This document shows positions 16,887 through 26,375 of a stretch of 64,000 nt of DNA, in pieces (position 1 is the first letter of the stretch; each line of letters begins with the position of its first letter). Source of the stretch: Gryllotalpicola ginsengisoli DSM 22003 (GTDB lineage: Bacteria; Actinomycetota; Actinomycetes; Actinomycetales; Microbacteriaceae); contig NZ_AULK01000003.1 of assembly GCF_000419445.1 (NCBI RefSeq), forward strand, positions 310,001 to 374,000, given 5' to 3'. The position numbers and the translations under genes are program-made. The notes beneath the pieces were generated by a model. The model made no database searches. It had not been told where the DNA came from and saw nothing but the letters and a program-made list of their open reading frames with translations.

Positions 16887-18233
16887 TCAGTTCACCTCGT
16901 ATTGGAAGTCGGCGAGCACCAAGCCGTTGGCCAATGCGTCGTCTGTGGCGGTCGCGGCGTACTTGAGATCCGGAAGAACGTCGAAGCGGCACGCGGCGTC
17001 CCAGATGTCGTGGATCGGGCCCCATTGGCACACGAACAGGTCGACGGTGTACGAGCCCGGCTTGAGCCACAGGTTCCTGACCGCCACGCTGCCGACGACG
17101 TGCGTACCGCTGTCGAAGGTGATGCCGTTGAGGCGCGAGTCGCACTGAGCGATGATGACGCCGTCGTCGTCCACGATGTGCGCGGAGACCCAGTAGTCGG
17201 GCACGGGCAGCGGATGCTGCAGAGCAGGGAGCTCGAAGTGGATGTCGAAGGTGTCGCCAGAGGCGATGTGATCCTCGTTCATCCAGACCCGCGTGAACCG
17301 GATCCCGCCCGCGCCCTGGCGGTTGGCCGGGTCCGCCTGGTCGGCGGCGTAGCGCTCGAAGCTCGACGAGTACGCCTGCAGGGCCGAGTCGACCGAGCCC
17401 TCGTGGACCAGCTGGCCGCGCTCCAGGACGATGGCGGAGGTGCACAGCGTCTTCACCGTCTGCAGCATGTGGCTGACGTAGAGAACCGTCCGCCCCTGCT
17501 TCGCGGCATCCCGCATCTTGTCGAGCGACTTGCGCTGGAATTCCGCGTCTCCGACCGCGAGCACCTCGTCGATGGCGAGGATCTCGGTCTCGAGATGGGC
17601 TGCGACCGAGAAGGCGAGCCGCACGTACATGCCCGACGAGAACCGCTTCACGGGGGTGTCGAGGAACCGCTCCATGCCGGAGAAGTCGACGATGGCGTCG
17701 AACTGCCGGTTCACCTCTGCCCGGGTCATGCCCAGCAGGGCCCCGTTGAGGTAGATGTTCTCCCGCCCGGTCAGCTCGGGGTGGAACCCGGTGCCGACCT
17801 CGAGCAGGCTGCCCATGCGGCCGCGGAACTCGACGCGCCCGCGGCTCGGCGCGGTGACGCGGGTGAGCACCTTGAGGAGCGTCGACTTGCCCGCCCCGTT
17901 GCGACCGATGATGCCGAGGGCCTGGCCTTGGGGCACCTCGAAGTTGATGTCGTCGAGCGCGTTGAACTTGGCGCTCGTCGTCGGCGCGTTACGGCCGCGA
18001 AGCCGTTGCAGCACCGCCTCGGCGAGAGTCGAGGGGCGCGGCTGGCTCTTGCCGAGGCGATAGGTCTTGCCGAGACGCTCGGCTCGGATGGCGATATCTG
18101 ATGACGTCACAGGGACCTTCAGGTTGGGGATGTCGGCGATGGTCGGGTCGTGCTCGGGGGTCGGGCTCGGGGGCCCAGGGCTCGGCGAGGGAGCCGTGCG
18201 GGCATACCCACCGCGGATGAGAATTGCTCGCAT
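16887..18233 (-). CDS. wzt: Polysaccharide ABC exporter ATPase with carbohydrate-binding domain (Wzt-like)
   Basis: A 448-residue ATPase. The nucleotide-binding domain occupies about residues 45-280 with Walker A GRNGAGKST, signature RFSSGMYVRLAF (SSG form) and Walker B ILAIDEVLAVGD. The last 150 residues match the Wzt C-terminal carbohydrate-binding fold that recognises the capped end of the glycan chain. The first 45 residues are a Pro/Ser-rich extension. A shorter product starting near residue 45 is possible, but the ATG at 18233 lies 15 bases after a -10-like TAGCGT. With the adjacent permease it forms an ABC-dependent glycan exporter. Confidence 0.88.
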   Translation of the reverse strand: MRAILIRGGYARTAPSPSPGPPSPTPEHDPTIADIPNLKVPVTSSDIAIRAERLGKTYRLGKSQPRPSTLAEAVLQRLRGRNAPTTSAKFNALDDINFEVPQGQALGIIGRNGAGKSTLLKVLTRVTAPSRGRVEFRGRMGSLLEVGTGFHPELTGRENIYLNGALLGMTRAEVNRQFDAIVDFSGMERFLDTPVKRFSSGMYVRLAFSVAAHLETEILAIDEVLAVGDAEFQRKSLDKMRDAAKQGRTVLYVSHMLQTVKTLCTSAIVLERGQLVHEGSVDSALQAYSSSFERYAADQADPANRQGAGGIRFTRVWMNEDHIASGDTFDIHFELPALQHPLPVPDYWVSAHIVDDDGVIIAQCDSRLNGITFDSGTHVVGSVAVRNLWLKPGSYTVDLFVCQWGPIHDIWDAACRFDVLPDLKYAATATDDALANGLVLADFQYEVN

Positions 18234-18293
18234 TCACGATGTGGGCTCACGCTAACATCGGCCAAAGGCGACGGATACTCACCAATCTGAGGG
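18217..18293 (-). promoter_or_regulatory. Putative wzt promoter with dyads
   Basis: On the minus strand a degenerate palindrome CCCT-CAGAT-TGGT (18293-18281) is followed after 26 bases by TAGCGT (18254-18249). The dyad GTGAGTATCCGTCGC (18282-18268) overlaps the expected -35, and GCGAGCAATTCTCAT (18231-18217) overlaps the second to sixth codons of the gene. The palindrome is weaker than elsewhere. Confidence 0.45.
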
Positions 18294-18306
18294 CCATGGC
18301 ACACGG

Positions 18307-18351
18307 CCCCCTTCCGGGGACTGACCGGCGGCCCGCGTCCCTCCGTATTCT
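18307..18351 (+). promoter_or_regulatory. Promoter for the GT2 gene at 18395
   Basis: Palindrome CCCC-CTTCC-GGGG (18307-18319), 26 bases, then a -10 box TATTCT (18346-18351), with TGACCG 18 bases upstream of the -10 as a possible -35. A GGAGGG ribosome-binding site follows before the ATG at 18395. Confidence 0.6.
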
Positions 18352-18394
18352 GTTCGCAATCCTGACGATCGCTCACTACCCACCTCGGAGGGCA

Positions 18395-19300
18395 ATGCCG
18401 GCCTCGACGCCCCGACTCACCATCGGCATCCCCGTCTACAACGGCGAGCGCTATCTCGGCTGCGCCCTCGACTCCGTGCTCGCGCAGGACATCGACGGCC
18501 TCGACGTCGTCGTCTCGGACAACGCGTCGACGGACGGCACCCAGGAGCTCGTCCGCGAGCGCCGGCGCCGCGACCCGCGGGTGCGCTACATCCGCCAGGA
18601 GGTGAACCGCGGCGGCGTGTGGAACACCAACTTCGTGCTCAGCCAGGCGCGGGCGCCGCTGTTCAAGTGGGCGTTCTACGACGACGTGCTGCGCCCCGGC
18701 TACCTGAGCGCCTGCCTGGCGCTGCTGGACGACGCCGGCCCCGGCGTCGTCGGCGCGCACACCCGCGTCGTGGTGATCGACCAGGACGGCCGGCAGATCG
18801 AGGAGCGGCAGGACTCGCGCATCGGCGCGGACGCCCCGACGGCGCACGAGCGCATCGGCGCGATGTACCGAAAGCTCGCCGGTCAGCTGCAGTTCGGGGT
18901 GTTCCGCACCGAGGTGGTGCAGCGCAGCGGTGGATTCGTCGCGGCGTACGGATCCGAGATGCGCATGCTCACGCGAATCCTGATCGAGGGGCGAATGCTT
19001 CAGCTGGAGGACCAGCTGCTCGAGCTGCGCCGCCACCCGGCCCAGTACGGGGCGACCAAGCTCGCCGAGATGAGCTGGTACAAGCACGAGGGCCAGCGCG
19101 GCTGGTTCGCGCCGGTCAGCTGGATGACCGTCGAGTTCCTGCGGGCGGTGGGGGAGTCGGAGGCCGACGCCGCCGAGCGCGCGCGCTGCTCGGCGACCGT
19201 CGTGCGGGACTGGTCGCTGCGCCACCTGCGCGGGGTCGCCTCGGACCTGCGGGATCTGCCCGCGATCCTGCGGCTGCGCCGCGACGGGATCAGGTCGTGA
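18395..19300 (+). CDS. GT2 glycosyltransferase
   Basis: A 301-residue GT2 protein: LTIGIPVYNGERYLGCALDSV, VVVSDNASTDGTQELV and the metal site FKWAFYDDVLRPGYL near residue 92. YDD replaces the more common LDDDD. The ATG at 18395 has GGAGGG seven bases upstream. It ends ten bases into the convergent ATP-grasp gene. Single-gene unit with its own regulated promoter. Confidence 0.85.
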   Translation: MPASTPRLTIGIPVYNGERYLGCALDSVLAQDIDGLDVVVSDNASTDGTQELVRERRRRDPRVRYIRQEVNRGGVWNTNFVLSQARAPLFKWAFYDDVLRPGYLSACLALLDDAGPGVVGAHTRVVVIDQDGRQIEERQDSRIGADAPTAHERIGAMYRKLAGQLQFGVFRTEVVQRSGGFVAAYGSEMRMLTRILIEGRMLQLEDQLLELRRHPAQYGATKLAEMSWYKHEGQRGWFAPVSWMTVEFLRAVGESEADAAERARCSATVVRDWSLRHLRGVASDLRDLPAILRLRRDGIRS

Positions 19301-20564
19301 CGGCCGCGGCGCCGGCGGGCCCAGGCGGCCGCGGGGGGCGGCGCGCAGCCAGGCGCCGCTGAGCGCGGCCGAGCAGCGACGGGATCGGCCGGGCGGACCA
19401 CTCGATGATCAGGTCGACGACCTCGGATGCCTGAACCGGGACGTCCTCGCGCTCCGTCCCGACATACGTGCTGCCGGGGTCGCGCAGCCGCTCCTGCGGG
19501 AACAGGGCGATCGGCTGCCCCGTCGCGAACGTGCGCGGCGCCGGCGTGGCCGCGAGCCCCGTGATGCGCTCGGCGAGCAGGCCCCACAGCGGGCCCGTGC
19601 TCTCGGCGGCCAGGTGCGAGGTGTGGGTCGCCCGGGAGTTGAGCTCGAGCAGCGTCGGCTCGCCGTTCGGCAGCAGGAAGAAGTCGAGCCCGCAGAATCC
19701 GCTGATCCCCAGCGCGGCGATGAGTCGGCGGGCGCTGTCGAGCATCCCGGGGTGCTCGAGGGTGCTCACGACGGCGGCCGGCCCGCCGGGGTAGGCGGCT
19801 GAGACGACCTGGAGGGCGACCGCGCCGAGCAGTTCGCCCTGCCACGCGGCCGCGGTCATCGTGGCCTCGATGCCGGCCACGAGCGGCTGCACCACGACGT
19901 GCCGCGGCGGCCGGCGCAGGAACGGGCGCAGGTAGTTGGGGTTGTCGTCCCTGACGAATCCGCCCACCACGTTCCGCAGCCGGGGCTGCCGCCGCAGAGT
20001 TCGCAGCGCCGTGTGCGCTTCGCCCGAGCCGCGCGCGAAGCGCACACCCTCGCCGCCCATCAGGCCGTCGGCCTTGAGCACGACCGGCAGCCCGAGCTCG
20101 GCCAGCGCGGCATCCAGCTCGCCGTCGTCGGCAACCGGCCGCGTCGACGGCGTCGGCACGCCGTTCGCCTCCGCCACCTGGGCCACGGCGTACCGGTTCC
20201 CCCGCTGCGGGAACGTGCCGGGCGCGCCGAGGGAACGGCGCAGCGTGTCGGCGCCCTCGGCGCTCAGCGCCGGGTGGGCGTAGGCGTCGAAGGCGGCGGC
20301 GCGGGCGAGGTCGTCCACGGGGACGACGAGGTCGAACCGTTCCTCGCTCACCACGCGGGCGACCTCGCGGGCGGGCCGCAGCGCGGAATAGGAGCCGACC
20401 GTCTCGACCCAGCTCAACGTGCCGACGGGGTGGCCGACCGGGGCGAGCAGGGCGACGTCGAAACCCGCCTCCCGTGCGGCGAGCGCCGCGCGGACGGTGT
20501 GCAGCCAGCGGTATGCGGAGACGAGCAGCACGCGCGGGCGCGCGCCGCCGCTACTTGACGACAC
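19290..20564 (-). CDS. ATP-grasp superfamily ligase
   Basis: A 424-residue ATP-grasp protein. The N-terminal domain starts RVLLVSAYRWLHTVRAALAA. The ATP-grasp core includes LPVVLKADGLMGGEGVRFA (the Lys and glycine loop) near residue 160, VVVQPLVAGIEATMTA, and the metal-binding GFCGLDFFLLPNGEPTLLELNSR near residue 295. These enzymes join a carboxylate to an amine or similar nucleophile through an acyl phosphate. No substrate can be assigned. A GTG start at 20564 overlaps the 3' end of the flavoprotein gene by 14 bases, so the two are coupled. They might modify the glycan with an amino-acid-like group, which is a guess from context. Confidence 0.75.
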   Translation of the reverse strand: MSSSSGGARPRVLLVSAYRWLHTVRAALAAREAGFDVALLAPVGHPVGTLSWVETVGSYSALRPAREVARVVSEERFDLVVPVDDLARAAAFDAYAHPALSAEGADTLRRSLGAPGTFPQRGNRYAVAQVAEANGVPTPSTRPVADDGELDAALAELGLPVVLKADGLMGGEGVRFARGSGEAHTALRTLRRQPRLRNVVGGFVRDDNPNYLRPFLRRPPRHVVVQPLVAGIEATMTAAAWQGELLGAVALQVVSAAYPGGPAAVVSTLEHPGMLDSARRLIAALGISGFCGLDFFLLPNGEPTLLELNSRATHTSHLAAESTGPLWGLLAERITGLAATPAPRTFATGQPIALFPQERLRDPGSTYVGTEREDVPVQASEVVDLIIEWSARPIPSLLGRAQRRLAARRPPRPPGPAGAAAVTT

Positions 20565-21816
20565 TTCCGGCCGGGTCTGCGAGCGGCGTCGGCACGGGCT
20601 GCACGGGCGGCGCGGGCACAGTTGAGCGACGGCGGGCGCGGGCGTCGATGCGGCGGGCGACCCGTGGGGCCGCGAACTCGGCGCCGACCATGAACCGCAT
20701 CAGCGGCCCGAAGCTTCCTGCCGCGATGGGGCCGACGAAGTACAGGCCGGGGATGGAGGACTGGAACCCGGGCGAGAGCGCCGGCATCGAGCCGACCCGC
20801 TTGGCGGTGGCCCGGATGCCGGGGTCGAGGAACTCCAGGCGGTCGAGGTCGGCTTCGTAGCCGGTGGCGGCGATCACGTGATCCACCGTGAGCGTGGAGC
20901 GCTCTCCGCCGTGCTCGAGCTCGAGGATCACCTCGTCGTCGCTCTCCTTCGCCCCCAGCAGGGTCGTGTCGAGCATGATGTCTGCGCCCCGCTCCACCGT
21001 GTCACGCAGCCAGTAGCCGGAGCCGGTGAAGAACCGGGCGAGCAGGCCGAGACGGCGGTCGACCGGCAGCAGCCGGAACGCGTCGGCGAAGTCGGCGCAG
21101 GCCTTGAGTCGCCACCCGCGGCCGAGCCCGCTCAGCGGGTTCTTGAGCTCTTCGATCCACGTCGGCTCGTCGTCCGTCGGCGGATCCCAGAACTGGAGGC
21201 TCGTGTGCCGGGTGATCAGACGCACCTCGGCGGCCCCGGCGTTGACGAGTTCGAAGGCGACTTCCGTCGCGGACGAGCCGCCGCCTATCACCGCGACCCG
21301 CTGGCCGGCGAAGCGGTCGAAGGTGCGGAGCGCGCTGGCGTGGCGTATCCGTTCGCCGAGTCCTTGCAAAGACCGGGGCAGGCGCGCGAAGTGGGTGATG
21401 CCGACGGCGGTCACGACCCGTTTCGCCGTGAACTCGGGGTCGCCGGCCACGCGCACCGCGAATCCGCCGTCGACCCGGCGCAGCGACGTGACGAGGCGCT
21501 CGTCGACGCCGGGCACGAGGGCCCGCTGGAAGTCGTCCCCGTAGTCGCCGAACCGCTCGAGCACCACGCGGTCTCGGGTGTCGTGGTAGGGCACCCCGTT
21601 CCGCGCCGCCCAGTCGCCGAGCCGCCAGCCGGGGACGGGCGCGTCGAGGCTGGAGGAGAACCCGTCGGACTTCAGCAGCATGCCGGCCGGCATGTGGTTC
21701 TTCCACGTGTCGAGCGGCAGCCCGATCACCGCGGTGTCGATGCCGCGATGACGAAGGTGTGCGGCGACCGAGAGGCCGTACGGGCCCGCTCCGACCACCG
21801 CGACGTCCACATCCAT
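20551..21816 (-). CDS. FAD/NAD(P)-binding flavoprotein oxidoreductase
   Basis: A 421-residue flavoprotein with two dinucleotide-binding loops: VAVVGAGPYGLSVAAHL at the N-terminus for FAD and VAVIGGGSSATEVAFEL near residue 165 for NAD(P)H. It also has HVIAATGYEADL near residue 325, typical of flavin monooxygenases and related reductases. The ATG at 21816 follows GAGAGG; in-frame starts further upstream add residues of no recognisable value. It heads a two-gene operon with the ATP-grasp gene. N-hydroxylation or other oxidation of an amine is common in this family, but the substrate here is unknown. Confidence 0.75.
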   Translation of the reverse strand: MDVDVAVVGAGPYGLSVAAHLRHRGIDTAVIGLPLDTWKNHMPAGMLLKSDGFSSSLDAPVPGWRLGDWAARNGVPYHDTRDRVVLERFGDYGDDFQRALVPGVDERLVTSLRRVDGGFAVRVAGDPEFTAKRVVTAVGITHFARLPRSLQGLGERIRHASALRTFDRFAGQRVAVIGGGSSATEVAFELVNAGAAEVRLITRHTSLQFWDPPTDDEPTWIEELKNPLSGLGRGWRLKACADFADAFRLLPVDRRLGLLARFFTGSGYWLRDTVERGADIMLDTTLLGAKESDDEVILELEHGGERSTLTVDHVIAATGYEADLDRLEFLDPGIRATAKRVGSMPALSPGFQSSIPGLYFVGPIAAGSFGPLMRFMVGAEFAAPRVARRIDARARRRSTVPAPPVQPVPTPLADPAGSVVK

Positions 21817-21867
21817 GACGGGCCTCTCTTTCGCTGCCGGGAGCATCCGAGTCGCCGACACGCAGTC

Positions 21868-21964
21868 ATGGTAGATGAGGAGCGCTCACCGCCACGAGGG
21901 GCGGAGCTGAGGGAAAATCACCCCAATATGTGGGATGAGGAAAAATCACGTTCGCGGCTAGCCT
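21868..21964. promoter_or_regulatory. Divergent control region with three dyads in a row
   Basis: Three copies of the 15-bp dyad are spaced 32 and 28 bases apart: ATGAGGAGCGCTCAC (21875-21889), CTGAGGGAAAATCAC (21907-21921), ATGAGGAAAAATCAC (21935-21949). The palindrome CCCA-ATATG-TGGG (21922-21934) is followed after 24 bases by -10 TAGCCT (21959-21964), with TGAGGA 17 bases before it. This drives the methyltransferase gene. A minus-strand TACCAT (21873-21868) may serve the flavoprotein gene. Confidence 0.65.
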
Positions 21965-22038
21965 GGCCATGCGTTTCCGCTCTCGCGTTCCCCGACCACA
22001 GGTCCGGTCCTTCCGGATCACAGCCCCCCGGAGTCCAC

Positions 22039-23316
22039 ATGCCCGAACCCGCCGGCGTCACAGCCCCCCGGTGCCGCCTCTGCGGCACGCCGCTCACCGA
22101 GACGTTCGTCGACCTCGGCATGTCGCCGCCCTGCGAGTACTTCCTCACCCCGGAGCGGCTCGACGCGATGGAGCGCTTCTACCCGCTGCACGTGCGATTG
22201 TGCCCCGGATGCCTGCTGGTGCAGCTGCCCGGCTACGTCGACCCCGAGGACGTCTTCGTCGAGTATGCGTACTTCTCCAGCTACTCGGACAGCTGGGTGC
22301 AGCACGCCAAGACCTACGCCGAGGCGATGATCGCGAAACTCGGCCTCGGCCCCGGCAGCCTCGTCACCGAGGCGGCGAGCAACGACGGCTACCTCCTGCA
22401 GCACTTCGTCGCCGCCGGCATCCCCGTGCTCGGGATCGAACCCGCGGCCAACATCAGCGAGGTCGCGCGCGAGAAGGGGGTGCGCACCGAGACCTGCTTC
22501 CTCGGCGAGGCCACCGGCACCGAGCTCGCGGCGAGGTACGGCAAGGCCGACCTCGTGGCCGGCAACAACGTCTACGCGCACATCCCGGACGTGATCGACT
22601 TCACCAAGGGGCTGCGCGCGCTCGTCAAAGACGACGGTTGGGTGACCATCGAGGTGCAGTATCTGCGCCGCCTCATCGAGCGGCGGCAGTACGACACGAT
22701 CTACCACGAGCACTTCCAGTACTACACGGCGCTCACGATCCAACGCGCACTGCGCTCGGGCGGTCTCGAGCTCGTGGACATCGAGGAGCTGCCGACGCAC
22801 GGCGGCTCCATCCGCGCCTACGCCCGCCCGGTCGAGGCGGCCGGCGCGCCGAGCCCCGCGGTCGCCCGGCTGCTCGCCGAAGAGGCAGAGCTAGGCCTCG
22901 ACACCGTTGCGGGCCACGCCGGCTTCGCCACCTCGGTCGCCCAGATCCGCAACGACGTGTTGGAGTTCCTCATCGCCGCCGCCCGCGACGGGAAGACGGT
23001 CGCAGGCTACGGCGCTCCGGGCAAGGGCAACACGCTGCTCAACCACTGCGGGGTGCGCGCGGATCTGCTGTCGTACACGGTCGACCGGAATCCCTACAAG
23101 CACGGCCGCTTCCTGCCCGGCACGCACATCCCCGTGTTCGCGCCGGAGAAGCTCGCCGAGACGCGCCCCGACTACGTCTTCGTCCTGCCCTGGAACCTGC
23201 GCGCCGAACTCACCGAGCAACTCGCCTACGTCGCCGAGTGGGGCGCCCAGCTCGTCTTCCCGATCCCGCGGCTCGAGGTCGTCGACCCCGCGCCGGTGCC
23301 CGCCTTGGCCGAGTGA
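22039..23316 (+). CDS. SAM-dependent C-methyltransferase (NovU/TylC3 type)
   Basis: A 425-residue methyltransferase of the deoxysugar C-methyltransferase group. The N-terminal zinc-binding domain has CRLCGTPL and LCPGCLL cysteine pairs (residues 12-55). The SAM domain has VTEAASNDGYLLQHF near residue 110. EVQYLRRLIERRQYDTIYHEH carries the conserved catalytic HEH region. The C-terminal domain has VAGYGAPGKGNTLLNHCG. Such enzymes methylate C-3 of NDP-4-keto-6-deoxysugars. It is followed 39 bases later by an NDP-sugar epimerase gene, in keeping with branched-sugar synthesis. The ATG at 22039 is chosen because the cysteine domain begins right after it. Confidence 0.85.
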   Translation: MPEPAGVTAPRCRLCGTPLTETFVDLGMSPPCEYFLTPERLDAMERFYPLHVRLCPGCLLVQLPGYVDPEDVFVEYAYFSSYSDSWVQHAKTYAEAMIAKLGLGPGSLVTEAASNDGYLLQHFVAAGIPVLGIEPAANISEVAREKGVRTETCFLGEATGTELAARYGKADLVAGNNVYAHIPDVIDFTKGLRALVKDDGWVTIEVQYLRRLIERRQYDTIYHEHFQYYTALTIQRALRSGGLELVDIEELPTHGGSIRAYARPVEAAGAPSPAVARLLAEEAELGLDTVAGHAGFATSVAQIRNDVLEFLIAAARDGKTVAGYGAPGKGNTLLNHCGVRADLLSYTVDRNPYKHGRFLPGTHIPVFAPEKLAETRPDYVFVLPWNLRAELTEQLAYVAEWGAQLVFPIPRLEVVDPAPVPALAE

Positions 23317-23355
23317 CCCGGTCCGACCGACCTGGCCCAACTGAGAGGAACGACG

Positions 23356-24390
23356 ATGCGCGTACTCGTGACCGGCAGCGAAGGCTACCTGGGCACCGTG
23401 ATGACCGAGGTCCTGACGGCCGCGGGGCACGACGTCACGGGGCTCGACAGCGGCTTCTTCGCCCCCTGCGTCCTCGGCCCCGAGCCGACCGATCCGCCCA
23501 CCATCCATGCCGACATCCGTGACGTCACGGCCGAGCAGCTCGCCGGTTTCGACGCGGTCGCGCACCTCGCCGCGCTCTCCAACGACCCGCTGGGGAACCT
23601 CGCGCCGCAGCTCACCTACGACATCAACCACCTCGCCAGCGTGAGCCTCGCGCGCGCCGCGAAGGCCGCCGGCGTGCGGCGCTTCCTCTACGCCTCCACC
23701 TGCAGCGTGTACGGCACCTCGGGCGGCGACGTGCTCGTCGACGAGCAGGCGCCGCTCGCGCCCGTCACGCCGTATGCGGAGAGCAAGGTGCGCGTCGAGG
23801 CCGACCTGCACGAGCTGGCGGATGCCTCGTTCGAGCCCGTCTACCTGCGCAACGCCACCGCCTTCGGCTTCTCGCCGCGGCTGCGCGGCGACATCGTGCT
23901 CAACGACCTGGTCGCCACCGCCTACCTGACCGGCACTGTGCTCGTCCTCTCCGACGGCACCCCCTGGCGCCCCCTCGTGCACGCGCGCGACATCGCCGCG
24001 GCGTTCCTCGCGGCCCTCGAGGCGCCGCGCGCCGCGGTGTCCGACCAGGCCTTCAACGTCGGCAGCGCGGACAACAACCTGCGCGTGAGCGACATCGCCG
24101 AGATCGTGGCCGGGGTCGTCCCGGGGTCGCAGGTGCGGATCACCGGCGAGGCCGGGAACGACCCGCGGTCGTACCGTGTCGACTTCGCCAAGATCGGCCG
24201 GCTCTTGCCCGAGTTCACGGCAGCGTGGACGATCGCCGACGGCGCGGCCGAGTTGTACGCGAAGTACGCGGAGTACGGGCTCGAGTCCGAGGTCTACCGT
24301 TCCACCTTCAAGCGCCTGCCCTGGCTCGCCGGACTGCAGGCCTCGGGGCGGCTGAGCGACGAGATGAGGTGGATCACCGTTGCGGCGTAA
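23356..24390 (+). CDS. NAD-dependent sugar epimerase/dehydratase
   Basis: A 344-residue extended SDR enzyme. NAD loop [14 protein letters not shown], then [14 protein letters not shown], active-site Ser/Thr region [13 protein letters not shown] and catalytic YAESKVRVE (Tyr-x3-Lys) near residue 140. It probably acts on an NDP-sugar in the branched or deoxysugar pathway together with the methyltransferase upstream. GAGAGGAA lies before the ATG. Its last 17 bases overlap the convergent methyltransferase-like gene. Whether it epimerises or reduces (4-ketoreductase) cannot be told from the sequence. Confidence 0.8.
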   Translation: MRVLVTGSEGYLGTVMTEVLTAAGHDVTGLDSGFFAPCVLGPEPTDPPTIHADIRDVTAEQLAGFDAVAHLAALSNDPLGNLAPQLTYDINHLASVSLARAAKAAGVRRFLYASTCSVYGTSGGDVLVDEQAPLAPVTPYAESKVRVEADLHELADASFEPVYLRNATAFGFSPRLRGDIVLNDLVATAYLTGTVLVLSDGTPWRPLVHARDIAAAFLAALEAPRAAVSDQAFNVGSADNNLRVSDIAEIVAGVVPGSQVRITGEAGNDPRSYRVDFAKIGRLLPEFTAAWTIADGAAELYAKYAEYGLESEVYRSTFKRLPWLAGLQASGRLSDEMRWITVAA

Positions 24391-25543
24391 CCGGCTCGAC
24401 CTCGTGCGGCACGGGGTCGACGACCACCCATCTGGCCCCGGAGGCCTCGACCTCGGGCAGCGCCCGGCGGACCTCCGGCAGCAGGTCGGAGACGAAGAGC
24501 AGCACCCGATCGGGTCGTGCGGCGACGAGGTCGGCGGGCGAGACGATCGGGATGCGCGTGACCGGCATCGCGCGCCCGTGCTTGGCGGGCGAGGCGTCGG
24601 CGATCACGGCGACGTCGTCGGTCGTGACGCCGGCCGAGACGAGCAGCGCGACCGCGCGCGACGCCGCGCCGTAGCCGGCGACGCGCAACCCCGCGGCGCG
24701 GCAGCCGTCCAGATACTCGCGCACGGCGGCAACGGCGGCGTCGTGCGCGGAACCCAGCCGGCCGACGACGGCCGGATCGCGCATGCCGGCGGCGGTCTCG
24801 GCCTCGATGAGCGCCGTCACGGCCGGCGCCTCGCCTCCCCAACGGCTGCCCTGTCGGGCGAAGGCGAGCATCGTCGTGCCGTTGTGGTACAGCGGGTACG
24901 ACCACGCACCGACGGCCACGAGCCCGATCTCGCGCGCCATCGCGACGAGCACCGGCGTCGTGTAGTACGCGAAGTGCCCGTTGCGCAGCGAGTTCCACAT
25001 GCCCTCGCGCACGATGGCCGTCGCGTTGAAGATCACCATCAGCAGCACCCCGTCGGGGGCGAGGTGGCCGGTCCGCTCGAGGAAGGCCGCTCTCTGGTCG
25101 GCATCGTGCATCATGCCGTGCACGTCGACGATCAGCTCGGCCTCGCCCGCGGTCACCTCCGTCAGGTCGTATGGCGCGAGCTGAGCGCGCCAGCTGCCCC
25201 CGTGCGGGCTGGAGTAGTGCAGCACGCGCGTGCCGGGGACGATCAGGCCGGCCGCCGCGGCGTCGTCGACGCTCGCCTCGGCCTGGCGCACGAGCGCCTG
25301 CGGTTCGACGCCCATGACCTCCTCGGCGACGGTCACGTCCTCTTCCAGCTGCAGCAGCCCGCTGCGGGTGCCCATCACCATGCGCGTGCGATGGCGGGGG
25401 TCGGGGGTCGGGTCGCCGATCACCGGAAAGAGATCCGACGCCGGCTGCTCGCCGAGGTCGAGCACGACGACGCCGTCGGGGTCGCCGGACCAGCGGTCGC
25501 GCCAGCCGGGCGCGGGGCGGGATTCGGGCTCCACACCACACAC
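24374..25543 (-). CDS. Divergent sugar C-methyltransferase-like protein
   Basis: A 389-residue homologue of the C-methyltransferase at 22039-23316. The C-terminal domain is recognisable ([18 protein letters not shown]) as is [15 protein letters not shown], the counterpart of the catalytic HEHFQYYT block with one His replaced by Gly. The N-terminal zinc cysteines are missing and the SAM loop reads [16 protein letters not shown] instead of the expected E-x-SNDGYLL. It may have a changed activity or be inactive as a methyltransferase. A GTG at 25543 or 25534 can serve as the start. It runs against the flanking genes as a lone minus-strand gene. Confidence 0.65.
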   Translation of the reverse strand: MCGVEPESRPAPGWRDRWSGDPDGVVVLDLGEQPASDLFPVIGDPTPDPRHRTRMVMGTRSGLLQLEEDVTVAEEVMGVEPQALVRQAEASVDDAAAAGLIVPGTRVLHYSSPHGGSWRAQLAPYDLTEVTAGEAELIVDVHGMMHDADQRAAFLERTGHLAPDGVLLMVIFNATAIVREGMWNSLRNGHFAYYTTPVLVAMAREIGLVAVGAWSYPLYHNGTTMLAFARQGSRWGGEAPAVTALIEAETAAGMRDPAVVGRLGSAHDAAVAAVREYLDGCRAAGLRVAGYGAASRAVALLVSAGVTTDDVAVIADASPAKHGRAMPVTRIPIVSPADLVAARPDRVLLFVSDLLPEVRRALPEVEASGARWVVVDPVPHEVEPVTPQR

Positions 25544-25571
25544 CGTATGACATCAAGGAAGGAGCGATGAC

Positions 25572-26375
25572 ATGAAGGTCGTCCTCTTCTGCGGCGGTCT
25601 CGGCATGCGCATCCGCGCCGACAACCAGTCCGCACCCAAACCCATGACCATGGTCGGCGAACGGCCGATCCTGTGGCACATCATGCGCTGGTACGCGTGC
25701 CACGGCCACACCGAGTTCATCCTCTGCCTCGGCTACGGGGCGGCGGCGGTGAAGAACTTCTTCCTCGACTACCGGGAAGAGGTCTCCAACGACTTCGTGC
25801 TCTCCGGCGGGGGCGACGACATCCGCCTGCTCAGCGAGGACTTCACCGACTGGCGCATCACCTTCGTCGACACGGGGCTGAACACCCCGATCGGCGAGCG
25901 GTTGCGCCGGGTGCGTCCCTATCTCGAGGGCGACGAGGTCTTCCTCGCGAACTACGGCGATGTGGTGACGGATGCTCCGATGAACGACCTCATCGACTCG
26001 CTGCCCCCCGACCACGTCGGCAGCCTGCTCGCCGTGCAGCCCGTGGACTCGTTCCACGTGCTCGGCTTCGGCACCGACGGGGGCATGTCCGGCCTCGAGG
26101 CGGTCGCGTCGATGGACATGTGGATCAACGGCGGCTATTTCGTGCTGCGGCAGGGGATCTTCGACTACCTGAACCCCGGGGAGGACCTGGTCGGCAACGC
26201 CGTCGTCCGCGCGGCGGCTGAGGGCCGCTTCACGGCCAACAAGTACCGAGGATTCTGGGCGGCGATGGACACGCTGAAGGAGCGCGCCGTGCTCGAGGAG
26301 CTTCATGCGAGCGGCCAGGCGCCGTGGGAGCTGTGGCGGCACAACGAGCCGCTGCCGACGACGGTCAAGTGGTGA
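25572..26375 (+). CDS. rfbF: Glucose-1-phosphate cytidylyltransferase-like protein
   Basis: A 267-residue sugar nucleotidyltransferase close to RfbF/DdhA, which makes CDP-glucose from CTP and glucose 1-phosphate. The signature CGGLGMRI at the N-terminus departs from GGLGTRL by Thr to Met and Leu to Ile. KPMTMVGERPILWHIMRWY, FILCLGYGAAAVKNFF and the metal-site NYGDVVTDAP are as in RfbF. NGGYFVLRQGIFDYL and GFWAAMDTLKER match the C-terminal part. No CDP-glucose 4,6-dehydratase gene is seen in the window, so its product may feed another step. Start ATG with GGAG upstream; four-base overlap with the next gene. Confidence 0.8.
   Translation: MKVVLFCGGLGMRIRADNQSAPKPMTMVGERPILWHIMRWYACHGHTEFILCLGYGAAAVKNFFLDYREEVSNDFVLSGGGDDIRLLSEDFTDWRITFVDTGLNTPIGERLRRVRPYLEGDEVFLANYGDVVTDAPMNDLIDSLPPDHVGSLLAVQPVDSFHVLGFGTDGGMSGLEAVASMDMWINGGYFVLRQGIFDYLNPGEDLVGNAVVRAAAEGRFTANKYRGFWAAMDTLKERAVLEELHASGQAPWELWRHNEPLPTTVKW

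Noticed and set aside
20878-22038. Long in-frame extension upstream of the C-methyltransferase
   Set aside because: It runs antisense to the flavoprotein gene and through its promoter. The zinc-binding domain starts right after the ATG at 22039.
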